Shown here one piece after another: positions 37,701 through 48,248 of a stretch of 64,000 nucleotides of DNA. This stretch comes from Sipunculus nudus (Eukaryota; Annelida; Sipuncula; Golfingiida; Sipunculidae): positions 91,023,556 through 91,087,555 of the forward strand of contig CM049310.1 of assembly GCA_026874595.1 (NCBI GenBank), given 5' to 3'. The notes under the pieces are model-generated. The model was given only the letters and a program-made list of their open reading frames with translations, did not search any database and was not told the origin of the DNA. Within the stretch, counting starts at the first letter, position 1. Each line of letters opens with the position of its first letter. The translations under genes were made by a program, and so were the position numbers.

Positions 37701-39170
37701 CTCAAATCTAAAGTATATATAATTAAAATGGAGTAATTTGACAGGCATTAAAGATGACCTATACTTAAAGACTCATATTAAGGCACCATCACTTCCATAC
37801 TACGGAGCAAAGGAGGACAATTCAGTTAAACATTAATTAAATTTTCGTAATATTCCCGTGTTAAGTAAAAGGAAATACCTGATATGAGAACCCAAGCATT
37901 TTTATAAAGAGGGTATCTACTCCCCCCCCCCCCATCCTCCTCCCCCCCCCCCCCCCCCAGTTGGATATGGGTTATGATTCATAATCAGGTGAACAACTGC
38001 TTGCTATAAACATGTATCCTTCTTGTCGTGTACCAGGCTAGCCATGACAACATGACTCCCGGCCTTTTTAAAATAAACTGATAGAGGCCTGCGAGTCATG
38101 ATACCTGTCATAATAGAATATCCATTCCAAGGGTCGGATCAAAATATTTGCTGTGTGGTAGTAGATTTGACATCAGAGACATATGTGGTCCTGTTTTAGT
38201 AGATAAATAATGAAGAAAAGATATTACACAAGAGTTGTGGTGTTTACCGGCGAGAACTGAAGTTTGAAGCAGTTTAGGCTTCCACAGTTTCCACTGTCAA
38301 GCCATCATGACACACGGAGAGCCAACTTTCCAAGTTAAACCAGCCTCTTTATTAGTTACTGCTGCATGAATACTAGCCCTGCCTGGCCTTTAGTATGTAC
38401 GTTTGCTAATAAAATGCCTAAAATAAAACACGATACCGATAGACGTGACTCAGTGCCAGCTCTTATCACTGGTCGGACAGAGAGCCGTAACTTAGTTATA
38501 TAAATTGCCGCGAGGTGGTAGTACCTGTTCTAAGCGTAGCGACACAGCAAGAGTAAGTTTGATGGTTCTGATAATGGGAGAAATTTTATTTTAACCATTG
38601 CATCGACTGGGCTAGTCTACATGAATACCCGTAAGTCAACCGTTAATGTAATATTTATTATTTTTCCCAACAGAATAAAGTCACTTTTTGTCATTCCTCG
38701 GGAAAATGGCAGATGAAAATGAAATAGTACTGTTAAAATGGCGTGCACATCTACTTATACTAGAATTAATCCGAACCCTATAGCTTGAACTGCAACCTCA
38801 ACGTCTTCAGTTAATTAAGAATCGACATTTGGGTTGCAGGCTGCCGCTAGTACTAGGCGCCTCCATGTGATTAGACCCAACGTCTCAGGAAGTCCACACA
38901 TGGAGAAATAGATCACTGACACCAGATAAGTCAATATTTTGGCCGACTGTAGAAAGAAATGTAACTATCGCTCATTGGCCCGGGTTGTGGGGTCATCTTT
39001 AATACAGTATGGGTATAGGGATGAGATTTTACGAAAATGTTAATATCGATACTTTTAAAATTAAATATAAATATTGCGATGGACGCTCCCTTTAATTCTT
39101 TGCAATGTTTCAGTGTCATCCAGAGGAAGAAAAATCTCAAGCATCAAAGTATGAAGGTTACAGCTGTTTT
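37701..39170. other. Intergenic, no gene seen
   Basis: C homopolymers at 37921-37960 and otherwise ordinary AT-rich sequence. A GC-richer stretch at 38320-38560 has no domain-bearing frame. Confidence 0.5.
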
Positions 39171-39173
39171 TCT

Positions 39174-39496
39174 TTCAGAGACATCGATTATCGTATCGAT
39201 TCTTTTCAATACCATTAATACTCGTGTCGATTCTTCTCAGAGCCATCAATAATCGTATCGGTACTTCCGAAAGGCATCAATAATCGTATCGATTCTTCAC
39301 AGAACCATCAATAATCTTATTGATACTTTTCAGAGCCATCAATAATCGTATCGAAACATCCAGGAGCCTTCAATAATCGTGTTGATACTTCTCAGAGCCT
39401 TCAATAATCGTATCGATTCATCTCAGAGCCTTCTATAATCGTATCGATTTATCTCAGAGCCTTCAATAATCGTATCGAATCTTCTCAGAGCCATTT
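39174..39496 (+). repeat. 31-bp minisatellite, about ten units
   Basis: Tandem units of the form cagagccatcaataatcgta followed by tcgattcttct, with point differences. Most units contain aatcgtatcga, giving a regularly spaced array of ATCGAT-like words. No spacer-like unique sequence lies between units, so it is a minisatellite. Confidence 0.9.
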
Positions 39497-39671
39497 TTAT
39501 GGGTATATCGTTACATATTTTCACCCCTGGTAATCTGTATATTTTTAGATTTATTCCATATCATTTTAAAACAGTGTTACTAGTATTTATTCCACGACTA
39601 GATCAACTAGCGATAAGTGCGCCCTCAGCAGACACACTTCAGAATCAACGCAGTCTGTCATCGAAGGTAAC

Positions 39672-39895
39672 TACCCGTGTAGGAGGAAGGGTGTGAGGTC
39701 CCATGCGGTAACAATCGGGATAGACGTATCAGTTATACCCACTACCCCTCTCGCCGTTTTATGGCGCCCCCTAGAGATTTAGTGCATCCTCAAAGGACCG
39801 GGCCGATGGGTAACAAATGTTTACATGTCCGTAACGGTTTACGCTGTGAGGTTAAGTACATTTTAATCACCAGATTCACTAGCAGATGGCGTTCG
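39672..39895 (+). repeat. Dispersed repeat family B, copy 5 (3' part only)
   Basis: Starts at cgtgtaggaggaagggtgtg and keeps atggcgccccctagagattt, gggtaacaaatgtttacatg and gttaagtacattttaatc. The end differs, but it again carries a CTCF-like core, ctagcagatggcgt at 39879-39892. Confidence 0.8.
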
Positions 39896-41757
39896 GCTCG
39901 AACTTACCAGACCGTAACTTTTCATGCTGTCCATTTAGGTTTCGGAGACAGTTTCCGAAAGTGCACAATGAAAAAGATCGTTCTCTATTTTCATTTATGA
40001 ATTAATGATTATAGTACCGTCATGCTTTAACATCAGAAATCTGTATCAAGGAAAGCAAGCCTCCGCCGTATAGGGGGTGGGGTATTTATAATATATGGAT
40101 ATATATATTAAACCTGAGAGATAATCTGCAAGAGTCTGAACATATGGAGGTCAATAGCAATATACACCACAAAATCAATATACATCCACCCCTTCTTTTT
40201 TGGCCTTTCTTGTCCAGTTGGCGTCTGTCACTAGCGCCATCTAATGGCCATCTTCAGCTCAAGGATGCTTTGTCTTTTTCAGAATAACAGGCAATGTCGT
40301 TAACCTCCAGTCTGGCGAAGTAAAACTCCAATAACGAAAATATTTTTATGTGGTGTAGGTTAAATTGTTCGTTTGTGTGTGAATACTAAACTGGTGATAG
40401 ATTGCCAGAGTTTACCTCCAAACTGTCTCATGGGTAATCGCAATTGTTAACATCCGTCAATTATTAATATTCTCTGACGAGGAAAGATATTTTTCCATTG
40501 AATACAGTTTCATTATAAAAGTTGGAGTTAAGGACAAGGCCATTTCGATCACGTGACTGAGGTTAGTTACCAATTTGACTTTCACCCGGGGGCGCCACTG
40601 GTTTGTATATTGTTCATTATCTTTTACCTCACTCGGAATACCTCGGCCGAATCCGTTGGCTTCTAATCTCGGGTGTACATAGGGGCCGCAATGGAAAGAA
40701 TTCCGGCATGGCTAGTTCAAGGCCAGGTCAACTGCACACCTTTTGTGCGCTTTGTAAGAGTAAACAATGTATCATGTGTACAGGTACTGCCAATCCTCAC
40801 ATATTCTACCTTTAAAGCTAACAGACAACACTGGTCTACAGAATACTGAAAGACATCATCGGAGTCAAGGAGAGTTCCTTGATTAGTTATAATAAATATT
40901 TGTACAATCCATGTAAAATAAATAAGTCTTTACTTATATTTATTTATTTATCAAATAAATAGAGGTGAAATATCATATGTACTGATTTTGGACCGCCAGA
41001 GGATACAGTCCACGCCAGGAAGTCTACCCCCAGTGAGCTTTGTATGAGGATTTTGTGATAAACTCAAATTTTTAGTTAAATTACTGCCGGAATCTGCTCA
41101 TATTTAATGTTCAGCAACATATCAAGCCCTTACAATACACATTTGTATGACAAATCAATGTATTCTTTTCGGTTTTTTTAAATGAGTCAGAAGAAATGGC
41201 AACCCGGTCACCTCCGGTGAACTGTACCATAATTGGTGGTGTATCTTTGGCCCTGATCGGCAACGATCGGCCGAGGTGTTCCGAATGTCTGCCACCTTTC
41301 AGAATGTCAAGCCCCACTACAATAGCTCCCTCTTGCGGCAGGTGCAGGCATTTGTGCTGTTTGTATTCGTCACCGATCTCAGAACAAACTCCGCGTGTAG
41401 GTCGTGACGCCAGTAGGGCATCTGGATTAAAACATTGTGTGGGATATTGACCGTCAGATCTGAAGTTCCAAATTCTGAAACATAATAATATATTTTATCA
41501 TAAATAATACTGACTGGACAAAACTTTTATTCTTCAGGTGTTTATTATCTTACAAGGAACATTAAATGATATGGAAATAAAACTGGTGAATTTAATTTGA
41601 AGTATTGCATTAATTCATTTATTTAAATTCAGACCTGAAGCGGTGCTCTGTTGGATAATTGAGTTTTATATGATATCCAATAGTGTATCAGGTAACAAAA
41701 TAAACATTTTGGCTTAGAGAAATGCATGAATAGCTATGCTTGTTCATCGTACACAGC

Positions 41758-41837
41758 GATAGAACATGTATACACAGAAAAGTCGGTTTACTCTGAATGG
41801 GAAGTGAACCGACTTTTCTGTATATTCATGTTCTATC
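41758..41837. repeat. 80-nt stem-loop, 33-bp stem
   Basis: The left arm contains cacagaaaagtcggttta and the right arm its near-perfect complement tgaaccgacttttctg. The outer stem gatagaacatg/catgttctatc also pairs. The loop is about 14 nt. Either a fold-back element or a small structured RNA. Confidence 0.8.
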
Positions 41838-42081
41838 TCTCAATTGTGGCTGACATTAAATACGGATACAGCCAGATATCTCCTTAAAATGTACCCAATT
41901 TAGTAAGACAAGCAGGCACTCCAGTGCATTCACCAGAATGACATAGGCGTAAAAACTAGAATTATAACAAAATGTAACAAATGCTAAACCAGGAGTTGTA
42001 CTGTTTGTTTGGTCGTTTTGAAAAAAAATGAAGAAGGAGCAAAGTCTCTTAGAGGCTTCAAATAACATAGGACACCTGAAG

Positions 42082-42086
<5 letters not shown>

Positions 42087-42164
<78 letters not shown>
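42087..42164 (+). repeat. (TA)n microsatellite
   Basis: TA tract of about 76 bp just upstream of the duplicated region. Confidence 0.95.
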
Positions 42165-42168
<4 letters not shown>

Positions 42169-42609
42169 GTATTTAATCAGATTTAAATTGATACAATATC
42201 TGACAAAAAATACCAATCAACCTGGGTAAGAGTGAGGCCAGTTTTTGGCAGGTCATTTATATTCCTTTTTTACCGGTATTATTCTTTAAAAGGACAATCA
42301 GTTATGCCTTGTCCATCTATATTCTAATTCACATTTATGGCATTCGACCGTTCTCACGCAACTCCTCTTTGGTCACACCACAGAAATGACCGTAATACTG
42401 GGTGGGCATTGTTGGTTTTCTACTGTTAGTGTTTCTCAGATCGTCTTTTTTACATATTTTCCCACAAATCCTGAAAATTTGACGACTATCGCAGCGCTAT
42501 CTGTCATAAAATACGATAGTGTATAAAGCGCTTGAATACGCCTTGGTAGCGAATGCAGCGCCATCTATCGTTAAATTCGTAAATGTAAAGAAATACATTG
42601 AATTGATTA

Positions 42610-45600
42610 GATCATATATCTGCAAAGGCATCTGTCGTATATGTGTTATATTTTGGGTTAATGAAATGTTACGGTATTATTCATGAGTCCTTTTTAACCA
42701 CAATGTTATAAAAACATATAAACATCTGTTTAGAACAATATGCCGTAACCATGGGAATGTTATGCTGCATAAGCATGTACGAATGTATCATAAAGCCTAT
42801 GTCCAGTTATGTTTATTTGATATTGTCACGTTGTGCTTGTAACGTCCATAGCAAATGTCTGTAACCATGGAAACTTAATGTTGAACAGGCATGTTAGAAT
42901 TATAAAAAGCCAGTGACCATCGGCGCGATTTCTTGTTTGTTGTTTCCTTTATTTATACAATATACATGGGAATGATCTCGGGTGATCTTGGCTTGTTATC
43001 CTGTCACGTGATCTTATCGAGTGGTGCTCGTTACGATCAAAGCCAGTGCTGTGGTACGTACTTAACTCGACGGGTTTGTTTTTATTATACAGTCTGTGTT
43101 ACGCCTGTTCGAGGCTAATTAAATGTTGACATAAGATTGCGTAGGTCCAAGAGCATGTCAAACATCTCTGCGTTGAGTTGGTCTGTTACAAGAATCTTTG
43201 GTATATTACGTCAGATTTTCGCCTTGATTCCCTAACAAGGCCCTGTCGCTTAAATATGTTACATCTTAATACAAACAGACAACAAAGCTCTTGAAGACAT
43301 CTACTGTTTTGTTTAACATTTCAATTTACTCACATTACTCAAAATGATGTTGCTTTAAAATCAAAGAACATATACCCTGAGTGAAATTACACTGAGAGAA
43401 TAATAACTTGAAATATTTTAAAGGAACCAATATTTGGTTAAAAGTGTTTTTCTTTTAGATATCTTAAATTATTTTCAGTCAGTTTTCATAGGTGCCTTTT
43501 ATTAAAATTACATAATTATTAATTTTTATATTTACCGGTATTAATTATGTTTAGATGTATTTTATAGTATCATATGTATGCAAAATTAAGATAAAACGAC
43601 AGAATATATGCCACATATATATTCTTTATAAAAGAATAATTTTTAAATTTATTAAATAATTGTTATGATGGAGGTTGATACGTGGCAGTTATGTACCACC
43701 AGCTTATCATGACGTCAGCTAGGCCCGATTTACCGTACCTGAGGGTTTAGGGTGTGAAATCATCTTCATGACTGGGTTATACCGCCGAAACACCCCCGAA
43801 ACACGCACTCGTTTGTTACTGAAGCATGATCATTGGGCATGGTCTTCCCATTAAGCCTGCACAGGGTGGGACGACCGTGATAAGATTCTTACACCTCGCC
43901 AGAATCAGCAGTGTAATATGATATAGATTTTATTATATGACCAGGTTGGACATGGACTTCAGTTAAACATTTAACAGGACAGTTTAAACAATCAACTGCA
44001 ACAGCAATGGGATAGAATCAGATGCATTCCCTTCAGAAATGATATCAAATGACGAAGTTAAAGAAATATATACTTCGCTCTTAACGGTTTAACATATAAA
44101 TATCATATTATTCCAATAACAATGACAGACCTTAGAATAATGGTTTTTATGAGGTTTATAATCCCCCCCCTCCCATCCATCAGATTTTACATCCCTGCAA
44201 ATATCAGGGCCGTATACCTGTTCTTAGAAAAGTTCAATTGGGATGGGGGCGCCTGGAGTGCTAGTTCACATTATATATCGCTCTCGCATACAGAGTACAA
44301 TCTGGCACTGCTTTTCGCGTATATTATTTACCAGTGGTATGACTATTATTTCGAAATGCTGCGTGTGGCAGCTGGGGTTTACTGTGTATGCAAAAATGGT
44401 AGCCCCAATGAGCTGTTTCTGTGAAAAATAAACCTGTGAGGGACCGATAAGTGCTCGGGGAAGCGACACGAAAATACAGCGTCCAGGCATGGATTTATCT
44501 GTTTGGAGAATTTGTGTCAAAAGCATGTGTTACATTGGAATAACAATGTTTATAAACCACGCCCAAATCCTAAATTAGAGAAGAATTTTCCAGATTGTGT
44601 TGGTCAAAAAAAGTGGGTGCGCAACCTCAAAATCGACCCCTGAATATTAAACATTTTCCCGGAAGCTTTATGTTAGTCTAACAATGGGTATTGTCCATCA
44701 ATGATCTGGATCAACAACTCCTCATGGTTATATAATAAGCTGATATATTCCGAAATTTACAAATGATATGTTTTGCTGTAGTGATCATCTGATGTCCTTA
44801 GTCCTTGCATTCGTCAAGGTGCCTGGTCATCTGTTAACAGGACACAAATCATAATCCTTTAACCTAGAAATTGCTGACTTAATATCCATGCAGGTCCTGG
44901 GCCTATATCTTCTGAAATTCAGTCACTGTGACAATGTGCAAGCTATGTGAGAAAATATAATATGAACACTGTGAAAGTCAGGTGGGCAAAATAATATTAC
45001 TATTGTATCAATAGTCCAATGCTGGAAATGAAATTAAACATTATGACTGGTACCCTGCTATCATTTATTGACCACAGGCACCTGACGTCCAATATTACTA
45101 TTATCAGTGTTTTCAAAATTATGTAACTGTAAAACCGACTTAATCTGTCAAATATTGTTGTTGCTGAGGGAGCCAGTGCGAGCCGGATTTTCCGGAGACC
45201 TGTGACAGGCTGTAGCGCCGACTTCACTTTCAGTCAGTCAGTCAGCGTTTAAAGAATATACAGAGTCGTAAGGGTTTAGTTTCTGTAGGTTAAAGCTCTT
45301 TATCCCCTGTAAACACACAGTATTTGACAGGGACACACCTTATATGGGACACACCAACTCAAAAATCGCAATTACGCTATGGCAGTTTGCTCTATCCTAT
45401 AAGAATAGGACACTAAAAAGCTGATGTAGCAAGCATAAAATGATTAAATTAATGATATGTGGTCTCTGAAGTCAGTTTTATACAGAGCCGAGTTTTTTAT
45501 CATGTATATGTAAGGAAGAAAGTTACTTAAAAAAATACAATCCGGTTTTTAATTAAATTTAAAGAAAACATTTATGAGCTTGTTTACTTCTGGAGAAATG

Positions 45601-46640
45601 GTGACAGCAGGTATTGAAATAGACCATACATATGGTTTAGTTAATTCCCGTCAGATGGCACCATGTATTGGTCCTGTGTGAGAGACGTGTAAAACACCAC
45701 ACTGTTTTCCCGTCGTTTCACTGAAGTATTAAATAGTTTTAACCTGTATAAGAAAACTTGTCCACATGACCATTTCATTGAGTCTTTGACGAATACATTT
45801 TCTTAACATGTTGGGCATTGACCAGGCTGGGTTCGTGAACGAGGTGTACGTGGTTATTTAAATCCTGGGTGCCTTCATGGCGTTTCTACTGTTCTTAAAT
45901 ACAAAGATTGTCCAATAAGACAGTTTCAGATAAATTAGGTCAGTTACCCGAGCATGTTTGACAAGCATAAAATTTTTGTGAGATAATTGTGAGCAAGATG
46001 TCACAACGTGAATAAATATACAAGGATGCTAAAATTAAAATGGCTATGGGCCAAAATGTATAATTTCAGTAATTCTTTTTTAAGTACACATATGGCACTG
46101 TAAGTATGCGGAGCGAAACTGTAATAGTTATAATACTGGTGTGAAACCACACCTGAATTGTAAACTGAATCACCACTCCCAGCATATACTTTAGGAGAGC
46201 ACCCGAGTAGTATGCATCCTTTTATTAGACAAAAGCCTGAGTTGTTGCTAGATAATTGACAATTCAACATATGTGACCCGTTGAATTTCATTGTTACATA
46301 AACAACGATTGTCACATAAATAGTTAAAATAGAGAGTTTTTTTTTAGAATAGAGGGATATGAAAGCCAAAGGCAATTTTGGTAGTGAGAAACCTAGAATT
46401 ATCAGCAAGCTGTAAAATGCAATCTGAAATACACTGTGCTTTTTCTTGCAGCGAGCATCCATCGACTAACAGATACCTCTATAGTTCCAAGGTAACAAAA
46501 TACAGTCAGGTTAATTTGAAATGCAAGTCACTAAGACATTTTAATAATTATATCTTCATATCTTTTTTTGGTCATTTTGACATTTTATTTTAGCCTCTGA
46601 TAACAACGGGGTCGTTGACTGGATAGAAAGCATTGAATCA
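42610..46640 (+). repeat. Segmental duplication, flank copy 1
   Basis: About 4 kb of non-coding DNA repeated in the same orientation at 50.8-55.66 kb. Landmarks present in both are gatctcgggtgatcttggc, ccaataacaatgacagacct, ctggagtgctagttcacatt, gtcagatggcaccatgtatt and gcatccttttattagacaaa (second copy gcatcctttattagac). The longest open frames (44122-44424 plus, 46462-46001 minus) are broken by one-base indels in the other copy, which argues against coding. Confidence 0.9.
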
Positions 46641-46714
46641 TGTTTAGCTTCGAAATACTAATGTAAACATAATACTGTTGTCGCGTCTTTTTGTTATTTC
46701 TGAACTAAACTAAG

Positions 46715-47033
46715 CATCTAAATTTAATTTCCTTATAACGCGATCTATGTATAAGCAAAATGAATATGTCAATCACAAATAAAAAGTTATAGACAGTGAG
46801 AAGGTTATAATATGTGGAAATATGTTAATATGTGGAACACTGTACAAAAGTTATTCAGGACAATAAAAATGATCAAAATAGGAAATATTCCATTTCCTAT
46901 CAACTTACATTGGTCCAAGATTTAAATAAAAACTGAATTTGCATTTGACGATCTACGATTTGACTTTTCGTACTATTTCCACTCATTTTTTTTTTATACA
47001 TAGATCGCGTTATAAGGAAATTAAATTTAGATG
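46715..47033. mobile_element. Fold-back element with perfect 39-bp inverted repeats
   Basis: The left arm (46715-46753) begins catctaaatttaatttcctt and the right arm (46995-47033) is its exact reverse complement, enclosing about 240 bp. Related sequence lies downstream of gene B at 57.55-57.83 kb, where only the right arm is evident (ggaaattaaatttagatg) and the interior is in the opposite orientation. Probably a non-autonomous inverted-repeat transposon; target duplications are not clear. Confidence 0.65.
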
Positions 47034-47116
47034 ATGAAAAAATCTGATTATGGGCGCGTCCCTGTTGGGTTGTTTTTTTTAAAGATGCTTGCTTGAAGCT
47101 CAAAACCCTAGCGTAA

Positions 47117-47213
47117 TCTCCCCAATGATTGCGCATTTGCGTAGCCACAAGTTTGTTCCCGCCTTCAGCCTTTCTCTTAAAATATTTTATGGTTAAAATT
47201 TCATTTGAATCAT
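47117..47213 (-). pseudogene. Detached V-exon fragment, inverted
   Basis: Read on the minus strand, this encodes DDSNEILTIKYFKRKAEGGN followed by KLVATQMRNHWG, differing from the gene B V-like exon at only two of 32 residues. It lies opposite in orientation to genes A-C and has no splice sites or flanking exon. It sits in a longer chance open frame (47238-46900) that reads through the adjacent inverted-repeat element. The bordering sequence on both sides (cgcatacctactcttaatcg; gcttgaagctcaaaacc) also occurs downstream of gene B, in a different order, so the piece moved by rearrangement. Confidence 0.8.
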
Positions 47214-47394
47214 CGATTAAGAGTAGGTATGCGATCACGTATTTATGACACCTTTTACCTGGGTAGTCCTTTAGTCAGTATGTGAACAGTGTATGATTCT
47301 AATCAGAGTTTAGGACCAGGTCAGCATCAACGGATATTGATAAACAGTTCTTACCGAATAAGCTATGACAAGATATTAAGATAAGTTGGACTAT

Positions 47395-47574
47395 GCTCCG
47401 TGTACACATGGAGACAACCAGAACGTCTGGACGCCACGTGGGAGCGGGATGTCATGTCACATAGAACATTTGGACTATGTCTGTGTTAGGAGGATTAGTT
47501 CCATGAGGATAATTGGACTCTGTGAACTATCGTTATTATTTTGATATTTATGCTGATGCCACCCCCAGAGATCT
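47395..47574 (+). other. Putative 5' UTR exon of Ig gene A
   Basis: A segment well conserved with 60.24-60.43 kb, containing gagacaaccagaacgtct, ttaggaggattagt and acccccagagatct, ends in both copies at an identical donor (agatct|gtaagtaa). It precedes the signal-peptide exon by about 0.67 kb. The start is not defined. Conservation and donor support a non-coding first exon. Confidence 0.45.
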
Positions 47575-48248
47575 GTAAGTAATCCAGTTATATATATTAT
47601 TTTGTTATCTTACGACTGTCTCAGAGCTTTTCTTTTGGTGTGTTAATGTCTGGTCTGCCTGTTATTTTGACTGACTAAAAAAACTTGGAGGTTCACATTC
47701 CCAGAGGTGTAACACTGAACACAAGTGATATATAACGCTGGTTTACAAAAAAAGGCCTTGGAGTTAAAATATTTATTTACAGACAATGAAAACTGTTGTT
47801 ATCCTTTCTCTAGAGATCTGTTATTATACTACGGATAACGATAAACGGATTACAATTAGTAGTTATGATTAACCAAATGTGTTTACCGTGGTTTCAGGAG
47901 GCTTATAATTAATACGAATACAGATAAACGTTAGTTAAGAAGCCTTTATACGTTATTATGCACGACAAACAACGGCTAAATAGCCTAATAAGAGTTTTGT
48001 TCTGTAATAATATATTTACCTGCATTAACAATGTCTTATTATAAACGGTATAAACCGAAAGAAAATACTAATTTGTTCCTGGTACGTTTGCCAAAGAGAA
48101 TGAACAAAAGATAGGCTTTCAACAAGTCTGTCAACGTAAAACTGACCGAATCGGATCAGTGTACCAAGCAACACTGTTATGGTTAGCGTTAACCGCTTTC
48201 ACATTACCTTTATGTGAGGAACTCACACGGACTTATTATATGCCAAGG

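Larger units (their letters stand above)
39896..42610. other. Intergenic, no convincing gene
   Basis: Two short inverted segments are notable: cggaatacctcggccgaa (40636) and ggccgaggtgttccga (41271), about 0.63 kb apart and possibly the ends of an old element. It also contains the hairpin at 41.76 kb and a long TA tract. Open frames at 40603-40815 and 41196-41450 have no recognisable domain. Confidence 0.45.

Noticed and set aside
39174-39496. Regular repeats resembling a CRISPR array
   Set aside because: Units are head to tail with no unique spacers, in a eukaryotic sequence; it is a minisatellite.
44122-44424. 100-codon open frame on the plus strand, with a similar frame at 52267-52488
   Set aside because: The similarity comes from segmental duplication. 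One-base differences (gcaaaaatgg versus gcaaaatgg) shift the frame between copies, so there is no coding constraint.
46001-46462. 153-codon open frame on the minus strand, the longest after the RGS3 exon frame
   Set aside because: The duplicate at about 55.17 kb keeps only part of it and is broken by indels and stops; composition is typical of AT-rich non-coding DNA.
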